The notes under the pieces were generated by a model. The model saw only the letters and a list, made by a program, of their open reading frames with translations. It had not been told where the DNA came from and did no database searches. A program made the position numbers and the translations under genes. This document shows positions 16,719 to 28,715 of a DNA stretch of 64,000 nt, piece after piece (within the stretch, counting starts at the first letter, position 1; each line of letters starts with the position of its first letter). The DNA comes from JAWVFK01 sp033856175 (GTDB lineage: Bacteria > Actinomycetota > Thermoleophilia > Solirubrobacterales > 70-9), in NCBI GenBank assembly GCA_033856175.1, contig JAWVFK010000018.1:1-64000 (forward strand), given 5' to 3'.

Positions 16719-17828
16719 ATGGCACGTGACTTCTACGAAGTGCTCGGCGTCTCGCGCAAGGCGAGCGACGAAGAGCTGAAGAAGGCGCACCGCAAGCTGG
16801 CGCGCCAGCACCACCCCGACCGCAACCCCGACGACCCCAAGGCCGAGGACCGCTTCAAGGAGGTCCAGGAGGCCTACGACACCCTCTCCGACCCGGAGAA
16901 GCGGCGCCAGTACGACGCCGGTGGCATGTTCGGCGGCTTTGGCGGCGGCGGCCGTGGCGCTCCCGGCGGTCCGGCCGGCGGCTTCACCAGCGACCTCGGC
17001 GACATCTTCTCGTCGATCTTCGGCCGTGGCGGCGGTGGCCGGCCCCAGAGCGCGGCGGGGATGCCGGGCCGCGACCTCGAGACCGAGGTTCCCCTCTCCT
17101 TCAAGCAGGCGATGGAGGGAACGCAGATGACGATCTCGGTGCCGAAGTCGGACACCTGCTCGACCTGCCACGGCTCCGGGGCGGCGCCCGGGACGCAGCC
17201 GAAGATCTGCCCCCGCTGCGGCGGCCGCGGCGTCGAGGGCGAGAGCCAGGGGCTGTTCTCGATCAGCCATCCCTGCTCGCAGTGCAACGGCCAGGGAACG
17301 ATCATTGAGAGCCCCTGCCCGACCTGCGGCGGCAACGGCGTCGTTGCGACCACCAAGCGCTACAAGGTCAACATCCCCGCCGGCGTCCACGACGGCTCGC
17401 GAATCAGGCTGGCGGGCAAGGGCGAGGCGGGAATGCGCGGCGGGCCGCCGGGCGACCTCTACGTGACGACGCGGGTCGCCCCCTCACCGGTCTTCCAGCA
17501 GCGGCCCGACGGCAACCTCGAGGTCAAGCTGCCGATCACGGTGGCGGAGGCGATCAGGGGGGCGACGGTCGAGGTGCCAACTCTCAACGGCGCCAAGCGG
17601 ATCCGCGTGCCCCCGGGGACCCAGCACGGCACCGTCCAGCGGCTGCGCGGCGAAGGCCCGCCGCGACCGGGCGGCAACGGCCGCGGCGACATCCACTACC
17701 GGCTCGAGGTCGAGATTCCCCGCAGCCTCGACCGCGAGCAGAAGAAGGCCGTCGAGCAGCTCGCCGAGACGCTCAACGGCTACAACCCGCGCGAGCAGCT
17801 GCTGCGCGCGGCGCAGGGGGACTCGTGA
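16719..17828 (+). CDS. dnaJ: Chaperone protein DnaJ (Hsp40)
   Basis: The 369-residue protein has a J domain (1-70) with the essential HPD in ARQHHPDRNPDDP, then a Gly/Phe-rich linker. The zinc domain has four CxxCxGxG-type repeats (CSTCHGSG, CPRCGGRG, CSQCNGQG, CPTCGGNG), and the C-terminal peptide-binding domains follow. It stimulates DnaK ATPase and delivers substrates. Start ATG 16719 follows AGGAG. The stop overlaps the GTG start of hspR (GTGA), so the regulator is translationally coupled to the chaperone. Confidence 0.97.
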   Translation: MARDFYEVLGVSRKASDEELKKAHRKLARQHHPDRNPDDPKAEDRFKEVQEAYDTLSDPEKRRQYDAGGMFGGFGGGGRGAPGGPAGGFTSDLGDIFSSIFGRGGGGRPQSAAGMPGRDLETEVPLSFKQAMEGTQMTISVPKSDTCSTCHGSGAAPGTQPKICPRCGGRGVEGESQGLFSISHPCSQCNGQGTIIESPCPTCGGNGVVATTKRYKVNIPAGVHDGSRIRLAGKGEAGMRGGPPGDLYVTTRVAPSPVFQQRPDGNLEVKLPITVAEAIRGATVEVPTLNGAKRIRVPPGTQHGTVQRLRGEGPPRPGGNGRGDIHYRLEVEIPRSLDREQKKAVEQLAETLNGYNPREQLLRAAQGDS

Positions 17829-18340
17829 GCTCGGGGTCCGATAGCTCCGGGCCTGGCCGCCGCCGCGCCGCGGAGGAGTCCCAGATCGCCGCCGGCCGCG
17901 GCGTCTTCATGATCTCGATCGCCGCCGAGCTCGCCGGGATGCACCCGCAGACGCTGCGGATGTACGAGGCCCGCGGCCTGATCAGGCCACAGCGCTCGCC
18001 GAAGCAGACGCGCCTCTACTCCCAGCGCGACGTCGAGATGCTGCGGCGGATCCAGCAGATGACGAGCGAGGAGGGCCTCAACCTCGCCGGCGTCGAGCTG
18101 GTGCTCGAGATGGAGCGCAAGGTCGAGCAGATGCGCGCCGAGATCGGCCGGATGCGGCAGCGGGCCGAGCAGATGGAGCGCGAGATGGCGGCGGAGATGG
18201 AACGGATGCGGCGCTCGCTGCGGACCGAGATCGTTCCCTACGGGGCCTATGAGCCCGATCAGCTGATTCCGGGTAGCTCCAAGAGATCCAAGCAGCGGGT
18301 GCAGATCCCCGTCGACCGACCACGGCGCAAGCGCGCCTAG
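17825..18340 (+). CDS. hspR: MerR-family heat-shock repressor HspR
   Basis: This 171-residue protein contains a MerR-type winged helix: ISIAAELAGMHPQTLRMYEARGLI, then SPKQTRLYSQRDVEMLRRIQ. This is the HspR signature found in actinobacterial dnaK operons. A long coiled coil (MERKVEQMRAEIGRMRQRAEQME and onward) and a basic tail follow. HspR represses the dnaK and clpB operons by binding inverted repeats with DnaK as co-repressor. Its position between dnaJ and clpB fits that circuit. The N-terminal 30 residues, rich in Ser and Arg, are longer than in streptomycete HspR. Confidence 0.93.
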   Translation: MSSGSDSSGPGRRRAAEESQIAAGRGVFMISIAAELAGMHPQTLRMYEARGLIRPQRSPKQTRLYSQRDVEMLRRIQQMTSEEGLNLAGVELVLEMERKVEQMRAEIGRMRQRAEQMEREMAAEMERMRRSLRTEIVPYGAYEPDQLIPGSSKRSKQRVQIPVDRPRRKRA

Positions 18341-18351
18341 CGAGGAGAGAG

Positions 18352-20958
<2,607 letters not shown>

Positions 20959-20970
20959 AACCTCAGACGA

Positions 20971-22017
20971 CTAGGGATAGCTATTGCAGTGGGTGTTGGG
21001 GTCGTTGCAGTTGATGCCCGGGCTGGGCGTAGTGGGGTCGCCGCCGCAGCCCGCGGCGCAGCCTTCATCAGGCGGAGGACAGCCGCTGTAGCCGCAGGGG
21101 TCCGTGTAGGTGTGCGTTGGCGGCGTGTAGTGCGGGGCGTAGTACTGAGGCGTCGTCTGGGTGTACGTCGGGGGCGAAGCTGACTTCGCCAGCGGGGCGT
21201 ATTTACGATCGAACTCCGTCATCGGCGGCTGCGGGTAGAAGACGTAGCAAGTCGAGTAGGAGTTCTTCTTGTAGACGACCGTCGTCGGCGGCGGCGTCAG
21301 GTACTTGCCGCTGGTCGGGTCGACGCCGTAGTTCTCGTCGTAGGGGTCATACGGTCGCCACTTGCAGGGCGGCGGCGGCGTGTAGTTGGGCGGGCAGTTG
21401 TGGCAGGTGGCCTTCTTGTAGAAGACGGGCTCGGTCAGGGGATTGCCGCAGCGACAGCGGACGACCGGCTTGCCGTACTTGTCGACGAGCACCGCCGTGC
21501 CGGCTTCGAGGATCGACTGGAAGCTGACGATCTGGCCGTTGCGGTAGGCGTGGTTGGTGACCTGTGTGTCACGGGTCAGGGTCACCGGGCGCAGACTGCG
21601 GATGTAGCGCTTGACCGCCTTGGGCGTCGGGTCCACTCCCAGGACGCCGGCCCAGGCCCGCATCCGGTCCGGGCGGGCCAGAAGCTCGCGGATCAGCTTC
21701 TCGCGGTCGCAGACCGTGTTCGAGCCCGAGCCGCCGAAGGTGCCGGCTCCCGAGGATGGCTCGGCCGAGGTTCCGCCGGCCGCGGGCGGCGCAGTCTTGA
21801 CGCTGGTGTCGCCGGCGACGTCCGTCGCCGGGGTGAATGGGTTGGCGCCGGTCTCGTCGGCCTGCTGGAACTCGATCGTCTGGCCCGAGGCCTTGTCGCC
21901 GCCGAGCACCAGGACGCCGGCAACGGCGACGCCGCCGAGCAGCAGTAGCGCGAGCACGGCGATGACTCCCGTACGCCAGGGATTGCGCTCGCGCTGCGTT
22001 GAGACGTTGTCTTCCAC
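20971..22017 (-). CDS. Membrane-anchored secreted protein, DUF6777-like, Cys/Pro/Tyr-rich tail
   Basis: The 348-residue protein has a short cytoplasmic start, one transmembrane anchor (GVIAVLALLLLGGVAVAGVLVLGG, about 17-40) and a Ser/Gly/Ala-rich spacer. A conserved domain at about 100-190 includes CDREKLIRELLARPDRMRAW, then VTLTRDTQVTNHAYRNG, AGTAVLVDKYGKPVVRCRCGN. This resembles the actinobacterial DUF6777 domain, an identification made from memory. The last 150 residues are low complexity, with many Pro, Tyr and about a dozen Cys. They probably form an extracellular, disulfide-bonded or flexible region. Its end is 12 bp from the convergent clpB stop. Function is unknown. Confidence 0.7.
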   Translation of the reverse strand: MEDNVSTQRERNPWRTGVIAVLALLLLGGVAVAGVLVLGGDKASGQTIEFQQADETGANPFTPATDVAGDTSVKTAPPAAGGTSAEPSSGAGTFGGSGSNTVCDREKLIRELLARPDRMRAWAGVLGVDPTPKAVKRYIRSLRPVTLTRDTQVTNHAYRNGQIVSFQSILEAGTAVLVDKYGKPVVRCRCGNPLTEPVFYKKATCHNCPPNYTPPPPCKWRPYDPYDENYGVDPTSGKYLTPPPTTVVYKKNSYSTCYVFYPQPPMTEFDRKYAPLAKSASPPTYTQTTPQYYAPHYTPPTHTYTDPCGYSGCPPPDEGCAAGCGGDPTTPSPGINCNDPNTHCNSYP

Positions 22018-22156
22018 TTCCCCGCGGCGATTAGATCACCACAGCGAGGGCTATGTCAAGGCGGCCGGCCGGATCAGCCGCGGCGGCAGCTACCCGAGCG
22101 GGCCCCGGGGATAGGATCGCGGCCCCGAGGCAAGAAAGCGAAAGAGGAGGAGAGAC

Positions 22157-22438
22157 ATGCCGACGTTCGTAATGCTCACGAACCTGACCGCCGACGGCGT
22201 CAGGACGCTGAAGAACAACCCCACCCGCGTCTCAGAGGTGAACCGCGAGGTCGAGCAGCTCGGCGCCAAGGTGCTGCAGCAGTGGGCGACGCTCGGTCAG
22301 TACGACTTCATCAGCATCGTCGAGGCCCCCGATGATGCGACGATGGCCAAGGTGTCGGTCGAGCTCGCCTCGCGGGGCACGATGAGCAGCTGCACGCTGA
22401 GCGCGATCCCCGCCGAGGAGCTCGCCAGCGCGCTCTAG
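22157..22438 (+). CDS. GYD domain protein
   Basis: This small protein of 93 residues is a single GYD-family ferredoxin-like domain. It shows PTFVMLTNLTADGVRTLKNNP, VLQQWATLGQYDFISIVEAP (where GYD becomes GQYD) and the closing SCTLSAIPAEE. The family is widespread in bacteria and its biochemical role is not established; it forms dimeric alpha/beta barrels. A strong GGAGGAGAG precedes the ATG. It lies 19 bp upstream of purD, so it may be the first gene of the purine transcript. Confidence 0.88.
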   Translation: MPTFVMLTNLTADGVRTLKNNPTRVSEVNREVEQLGAKVLQQWATLGQYDFISIVEAPDDATMAKVSVELASRGTMSSCTLSAIPAEELASAL

Positions 22439-22457
22439 CGCCGGGATCCGCACGGTC

Positions 22458-23729
<1,272 letters not shown>

Positions 23730-23749
23730 CCCCGAGGAAGGAGGAGCGA

Positions 23750-24247
23750 GTGGACAGAGAGACGAGCACCGGGACAGCCGCGAGCACGCCGGCGACCACG
23801 CCGGCGACGATGCCGGAGGTGGAGAAGGCCTTCGAGGAGATCGAGGTCGACGCGCCGCTGGTCGGGATCATCATGGGCTCCAAGAACGACAAGCCGAAGC
23901 TGCAGCCGGCGGGGCAGGCGCTCCAGGACTGCGGCATTCGCTACGAGGTGCGGGTGATGAGCGCCCACCGCGACCCCGAGCTCGTCCGCGAGTACTGCCA
24001 CGCGGCGCGAATGCGGGGCCTGAGGGTTTTGATCGCCGGCGCCGGGATGTCGGCGGCACTGCCCGGTGTCGCCGCAGCGCACACCGATCTGCCGGTGATC
24101 GGCGTGCCCGTCTCCGGCAAGAACCTCGGCGGCCTCGACGCGCTGCTGTCGGCCGTGCAGATGCCACCCGGCGTCCCCGTCGCCTGCGTCGCGATCGACG
24201 GCGCCAAGAACGCCGGCCTGCTGGCCGCCCGGATCATCAACGCCTGA
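23750..24247 (+). CDS. purE: N5-carboxyaminoimidazole ribonucleotide mutase, variant motifs
   Basis: The 165-residue protein has the PurE fold, with a Thr/Ala-rich N-terminal extension of about 35 residues. Motifs read IIMGSKNDKPKL (E. coli GSKSDW), VMSAHRDPE (SAHRTP) with the catalytic His retained, IAGAGMSAALPG (E. coli IAGAGGAAHLPG, so the second active-site His is Ala), then VQMPPGVPVA. The end, AKNAGLLAARIIN, resembles class II PurE. It should act at step 6, but the class (N5-CAIR mutase or AIR carboxylase) is unclear because no purK is present nearby. Start GTG 23750 follows AGGAGG. It sits tightly between purD and purB. Confidence 0.85.
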   Translation: MDRETSTGTAASTPATTPATMPEVEKAFEEIEVDAPLVGIIMGSKNDKPKLQPAGQALQDCGIRYEVRVMSAHRDPELVREYCHAARMRGLRVLIAGAGMSAALPGVAAAHTDLPVIGVPVSGKNLGGLDALLSAVQMPPGVPVACVAIDGAKNAGLLAARIINA

Positions 24248-24248
24248 C

Positions 24249-25532
24249 GTGATCGCCCGCTACAGCCGCGAGCAGATCGCCGGCGTCTGGACCGACCAGG
24301 CGCGGATGGAGTCGTGGCTCGAGGTCGAGCTGGCGGCGACCGACGCCCTTGCGGCCGAAGGGATCGTCCCCGCCGAGGCCGCCGCCGCCTGCCGCGAGCG
24401 GGCCAGCTTCAGCGTCGAGGCTGTCCAGGAGCGCGAGCGCACGACGGGCCACGATGTCGCCGCCTTCGTCGACGTCACCGCCGCCTCGGTCGGCGAGCAC
24501 GGTCGCTGGCTGCACTACGGGCTGACCTCGTCGGACGTCCTCGACACGGCGCTGGCGCTGCAGCTGCGTCGCGCCGGCGAGATCCTCGTCGAGGGAGCCA
24601 GGGCCTACCGCGACGCCCTCGTCGCCAAGGCGCTCGAGCACCGCGAGACGCTCTGCGTCGGCCGCACCCACGGCATCCACGCCGAGCCAACGAGCTTCGG
24701 GCTGAAGCTCGCCAGCCTGGCCTTCGAGGCCGATCGCAACGTCGGCCGCCTCGCCAACGCCTTCGAGCAGCTCGCCGTCGGCAAGCTCTCGGGCGCCGTC
24801 GGCAGCTACGCCTCGTTGCCGCCCGCGGTCGAGCGGCGGGTGATGGAGGCGCTCGGGTTGAGCGCCGAGGATGCCTCGACCCAGGTGATCCCGCGCGATC
24901 GCCACGCGGTCCTCGTCGCCCGCCTGGCGATCGCCGGCGGCGGCCTCGAGCGCTTCGCGACCGAGATCCGCAACCTGCAGCGGACCGAGGTCCGCGAGGT
25001 CGAGGAGCCCTTCGGCGCCGGCCAGAAGGGGTCCTCGGCGATGCCGCACAAGCGCAACCCGATCCTCAGCGAGCGGATCTGCGGTCAGGCGCGGCTACTG
25101 CGCGGCTACTCGCAGGCGGCGCTCGAGAACATCGCCCTCTGGCACGAGCGCGACATCTCCCACTCCGGCGCCGAGCGCGTGCTGCTGCCGGACTCGACGA
25201 TCCTCTTCGACTACATGCAGCACATCGCGGTCCGGGTCGCCGAGGGGATGACCGTCCACCCCGAGCGGATGAAGGCGAACCTCGAGCTGACCCATGGCGC
25301 CCTCTTCAGCCAGCGGGCGCTGACGGCGCTCGTCGAGTCGGGGCTGACGCGCGACGACGCCTACCGCGTCGTCCAGGAGAGCGCCCAGCGCGCCTGGGAC
25401 AGCGGCACGAGCTTTCGCGAGCTGATCGCCGAGAAGGCGACCGACCTCGACCTCGATGCGATCTTCGACTACGGCGCCTACCTCGCCAACGCCGGCGAGG
25501 TCTTTGAGCGGCTCGAGGCGCTCGGCAGCTAG
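24249..25532 (+). CDS. purB: Adenylosuccinate lyase
   Basis: The 427-residue product belongs to the fumarase/aspartase superfamily. It has the flexible signature loop GSSAMPHKRNPILSE bearing the catalytic Ser. VGRTHGIHAEPTSFG (catalytic His region) and HYGLTSSDVLDTA are also present. It splits SAICAR (step 8) and adenylosuccinate (AMP branch), releasing fumarate. GTG 24249 starts one base after the purE stop. The stop abuts the stop of the convergent P450 gene, leaving no intergenic space and no visible terminator. Confidence 0.97.
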   Translation: MIARYSREQIAGVWTDQARMESWLEVELAATDALAAEGIVPAEAAAACRERASFSVEAVQERERTTGHDVAAFVDVTAASVGEHGRWLHYGLTSSDVLDTALALQLRRAGEILVEGARAYRDALVAKALEHRETLCVGRTHGIHAEPTSFGLKLASLAFEADRNVGRLANAFEQLAVGKLSGAVGSYASLPPAVERRVMEALGLSAEDASTQVIPRDRHAVLVARLAIAGGGLERFATEIRNLQRTEVREVEEPFGAGQKGSSAMPHKRNPILSERICGQARLLRGYSQAALENIALWHERDISHSGAERVLLPDSTILFDYMQHIAVRVAEGMTVHPERMKANLELTHGALFSQRALTALVESGLTRDDAYRVVQESAQRAWDSGTSFRELIAEKATDLDLDAIFDYGAYLANAGEVFERLEALGS

Positions 25533-26876
25533 CTAACCGCCGAGCCGGCGCTCGACCAGCGCCGGCGTGCGGTGCTTGGGCGAGAAGGTGATGTTGCGGC
25601 GAACGACGGGCTCGGGCTCCGAGCGGGTGCCCCGCAGGGCGACGGTGGTCAGGATCGTCCGCAGCACGACCTGCATCTCCATCAGCGCGAAGGCGGCGCC
25701 GAGGCAGCGGCGCATGCCGCCGCCGAAGGGGATCCAGGAGTAGGTCTCGACATTGCCGTCGAGGAAGCGCTCGGGGCGGAACTCGTGCGGCTCGTGGTAG
25801 ACGTCGCCGCGAGTGTGGGCCAGATAGATGGAGGCCATGACGACGGTGCCCTGCTCGAGCGCGAGGCCGTCGAGTGTCGCCGGGGCCGCCAGCTCGCGGC
25901 CGGTGAAGGGGACGACGGGGCGCAGGCGCAGCGACTCCTCGATCACCGCGTCGAGGTACTCGGCGCCGTTGGTGGCGAGCTCGCCGGTCAGCCTCTCCAT
26001 GACCGGCGGATGGCGGAAGAGCAGGTCGAAGGTCCAGGCGAGCGCGGTCGCCGTCGTCTCGTGACCGGCGACCAGCAGCGTCATCAGCTGGTCGCGGAGC
26101 TCGTCGTCGCCCATTCCCTCGCCATCCTCGTCGCGGGCCGCGACCAGCAGCGAGAGGATGTCCTCGCGCTCGCCGAGGTCGGGGTCGCTGCGGCGGGCGG
26201 CGACCTCGGCGGCGATCAGGGCGTCGATCCGGTCGACGACGCGCTGGAAGACGCGCCACGGACCGAGCTTGCCGAGGCGGCGCGTGGTCAGGCCGATCAC
26301 CTGCGAGCGGCCCGACTCGACCATCGTCAGCAGCTGCGGCAGCAGCTGGCGCAGCTCGGCGAGGCGCTGCTGGTCGGTGACGCCGAAGACCGCGCGCATG
26401 ATCACCTCGAGCGTGATCGCCTGCATCCGCGGATGGAGCTCGAGCTGCTCGCCCTCGGACCAGCCGGCGACCTCGGCCGCGGCGATCTCGGCGATCAACC
26501 CCTCGTAGGCCTTCATCCGCTCACCGTGGAACGGCGGCAGCATCAGGCGGCGGCGGCGCAGGTGCTCCTCGCCCTCCTGGAGCAGGATCGACCGCGGCCC
26601 CATCACCGGCTCCAGCAGGACGGTGCGTCCCTTTGGCATCCGGTTGGTCCGATCCTGGCCGAAGAGCTGCTTGAGCGCGTCGGGATCCGAGATCACCACC
26701 ATCTTGCCGGCGGCGAGGAAGTGGACGCGAAAGGCCTCGCCGTAGCGCTCGCGGCAGCGCTCGAGGAACTCGATCGGGCCGGCGAGCCACTGCGCCGTCT
26801 GGACGACGGCCGGAGCGGAGGGGCCGGGAATCGGTGCGCGGACCGGGATCGGCCCGGTTGCGGTCGCGGTCTCCAT
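25533..26876 (-). CDS. Cytochrome P450
   Basis: The 447-residue soluble P450 has all core motifs: the I-helix oxygen-binding AGHETTATAL, the K-helix ESLRLRP (ExxR), the PERF box FRPERFLDG, and the haem-thiolate loop PFGGGMRRCLGAAFA with the Cys ligand. The N-terminus lacks a membrane anchor. It resembles the CYP110/CYP120-like group that hydroxylates fatty acids or terpenoids, but the substrate cannot be read. It interrupts the plus-strand purine genes on the opposite strand, with no redox partner nearby. About 54 bp separate it from divergent purC. Confidence 0.94.
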   Translation of the reverse strand: METATATGPIPVRAPIPGPSAPAVVQTAQWLAGPIEFLERCRERYGEAFRVHFLAAGKMVVISDPDALKQLFGQDRTNRMPKGRTVLLEPVMGPRSILLQEGEEHLRRRRLMLPPFHGERMKAYEGLIAEIAAAEVAGWSEGEQLELHPRMQAITLEVIMRAVFGVTDQQRLAELRQLLPQLLTMVESGRSQVIGLTTRRLGKLGPWRVFQRVVDRIDALIAAEVAARRSDPDLGEREDILSLLVAARDEDGEGMGDDELRDQLMTLLVAGHETTATALAWTFDLLFRHPPVMERLTGELATNGAEYLDAVIEESLRLRPVVPFTGRELAAPATLDGLALEQGTVVMASIYLAHTRGDVYHEPHEFRPERFLDGNVETYSWIPFGGGMRRCLGAAFALMEMQVVLRTILTTVALRGTRSEPEPVVRRNITFSPKHRTPALVERRLGG

Positions 26877-26930
26877 TTGCCGACTCTAGCCCTCCGCCGG
26901 CCGCGCCGCGCGCGTTGTTAGCATCGGCCC

Positions 26931-27791
26931 GTGGCCGCCACCCTCGCAGAGCTGGAGCTAGTCGCCTCGGGCAAGGTGCGCGAGATGTACGAGGCCGGCG
27001 ACGAGCTGGTGATGGTCGCCTCCGATCGGATCTCGGCCTACGACGTCGTCATGCCCAACCCGATCCCCGACAAGGGGCGGGTGCTGACCCAGATGTCGAT
27101 CTTCTGGTTCGAGACGACCGGCGAGATCGTGCCCAACCACTTCCTCGACGAGGACGTGCCGGCCGAGGCCGCCGGGCGTGGCCTCCGCGTGCGCAAGCTC
27201 GAGATGCATCCGGTGGAGTGCGTCGTCCGCGGCTATCTGTCGGGCTCGGGCTGGAAGGAGTACCGCCAGTCGGGCTCGGTCTGCGGCATCGCCCTGCCCG
27301 AGGGCCTGCGTGAGTCGGACAGGCTGCCGGAGCCGATCTTCACGCCGGCGACCAAGGCCGAGGTCGGCGAGCACGACGAAAACATCGACTTCGACCGCGC
27401 CGCCGAGATCGTCGGTGACCGCGGCCTAATGGAGGAGCTGCGACGGGTCTCGGTCGCCCTCTATTCGCACGCCGCCGAGCACGCGGCCGAGCGCGGCATC
27501 ATCCTGGCCGACACGAAGTTCGAGTTCGGCCGCGACGGTGAGCAGGCGATCGTCCTCGGCGACGAGGTCCTGACCCCAGACTCCTCGCGCTTCTGGCCCG
27601 CCGACGACTACGAGCCGGGGCGCTCGCAGCAGAGCTTCGACAAGCAGTACGTCCGCGACTGGCTCGACGAGACCGGCTGGGACCACAGCCCGCCGGCCCC
27701 CGAGCTTCCCGCCGACGTCGTCGCCAATACGCGCGCCAAGTACGTCGAGGCATACGAGCGGATCACGGGGCGGAAGCTGCCCGCTTCGTGA
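26931..27791 (+). CDS. purC: SAICAR synthetase (phosphoribosylaminoimidazole-succinocarboxamide synthase)
   Basis: The 286-residue enzyme couples CAIR and aspartate with ATP, step 7 of purine synthesis. Diagnostic segments are ASGKVREMYEAGDELVMVAS, DRISAYDVVMPNPIPDKG, HPVECVVRGYLSGSGWKEY, and the C-terminal LADTKFEFG and SRFWPADDYEPG. Start is GTG at 26931. Its stop overlaps the GTG of purS (GTGA), so the purCSQL genes are translationally chained. Confidence 0.97.
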   Translation: MAATLAELELVASGKVREMYEAGDELVMVASDRISAYDVVMPNPIPDKGRVLTQMSIFWFETTGEIVPNHFLDEDVPAEAAGRGLRVRKLEMHPVECVVRGYLSGSGWKEYRQSGSVCGIALPEGLRESDRLPEPIFTPATKAEVGEHDENIDFDRAAEIVGDRGLMEELRRVSVALYSHAAEHAAERGIILADTKFEFGRDGEQAIVLGDEVLTPDSSRFWPADDYEPGRSQQSFDKQYVRDWLDETGWDHSPPAPELPADVVANTRAKYVEAYERITGRKLPAS

Positions 27792-28030
27792 AGGCTCGCG
27801 TGCTGATTCGCCCCAAGGAGGGGATCCTCGACCCCCAGGGCAAGGCGGTCGAGCGGGCGCTGCCGGCGCTGGGCTTCGACGACGTCTCATCGGTGCGGAT
27901 CGGCCGCCTGGTCGAGCTCGAGGCCGACAGCCTCGAGCGGCTGCCCGAGCTCTGCGAGAAGCTGCTCGCCAACCCGCTGATCGAGGACTTCGAGATCCAG
28001 CCGGTGCAAGCGCCGTCGCCGGACGCGTAG
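27788..28030 (+). CDS. purS: FGAM synthase subunit PurS
   Basis: This 80-residue protein has the PurS alpha/beta fold: KARVLIRPKEGILDPQGKAVERALPALGF, DDVSSVRIGRLVELE and CEKLLANPLIEDFEIQ. PurS dimers bridge PurL and PurQ and are needed for ammonia channelling in organisms with the small PurL. It overlaps purC by four bases and lies 16 bp before purQ. Confidence 0.96.
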   Translation: MKARVLIRPKEGILDPQGKAVERALPALGFDDVSSVRIGRLVELEADSLERLPELCEKLLANPLIEDFEIQPVQAPSPDA

Positions 28031-28046
28031 CGGAGGACGCGGTGCA

Positions 28047-28715
28047 TTGACGACGTGGGGAGTGATCCAATTCCCGGGGAGCTGCGACGAGCGCGACGCC
28101 GTGCTCGCCTGCTCGCGCGCCGGTGAGGCACGGCTGCTCTGGCACGCTGAGCGCGACCTCGCCGGCGTCGACGCGATCGTCGTCCCCGGCGGCTTCTCCT
28201 ACGGCGACTACCTGCGCGCCGGCGCGATCGCCCGCTTCTCCGAGGTCATGGAGGCCGTCGCCGAGTTCGCCGCCGCCGGCGGGCCGGTGCTAGGGATCTG
28301 CAACGGCTTCCAGGTCCTCTGCGAGGCGGGGCTGCTGCCGGGGGCGCTGCTGACCAACGAGCGGCTGCGCTTCGTCTGCCGCCAGGTCGAGGTCGAGGTC
28401 GTCAACGCCGAGACCCCGTTCACGCGGGAATGCGAGCCCGGCGAGCGGCTCTCGATCCCGGTCAAGCACCAGGTCGGCCGCTACTTCGCGCCGCCCGAGG
28501 AGTTGGAGCGGCTCGAGCGCGAGGGCCGCGTCGTCTTTCGCTACGCACCGGGGCAGAACCCGAACGGCAGCCTCGGCGACATCGCCGGCGTGGCCAACGA
28601 CGCCGGCAACGTCGTCGGCCTGATGCCCCACCCCGAGCACGCGGTCGATCCGCTGACCGGCTCCGCCGACGGGCTCAAGCTCTTCGCCTCGGCGGCGAAG
28701 CTGGCCGTGGCATGA
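28047..28715 (+). CDS. purQ: FGAM synthase glutaminase subunit PurQ
   Basis: The 222-residue class I glutamine amidotransferase supplies ammonia to PurL. It begins WGVIQFPGSCDERD, has VVPGGFSYGDYLRAG, the nucleophile Cys in GICNGFQVLCEAG, and the His/Glu of the triad in MPHPEHAVDP. The start is TTG at 28047, with GGAGG 10 bases upstream. No better codon is in frame. The stop overlaps the ATG of purL (ATGA). Confidence 0.95.
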   Translation: MTTWGVIQFPGSCDERDAVLACSRAGEARLLWHAERDLAGVDAIVVPGGFSYGDYLRAGAIARFSEVMEAVAEFAAAGGPVLGICNGFQVLCEAGLLPGALLTNERLRFVCRQVEVEVVNAETPFTRECEPGERLSIPVKHQVGRYFAPPEELERLEREGRVVFRYAPGQNPNGSLGDIAGVANDAGNVVGLMPHPEHAVDPLTGSADGLKLFASAAKLAVA

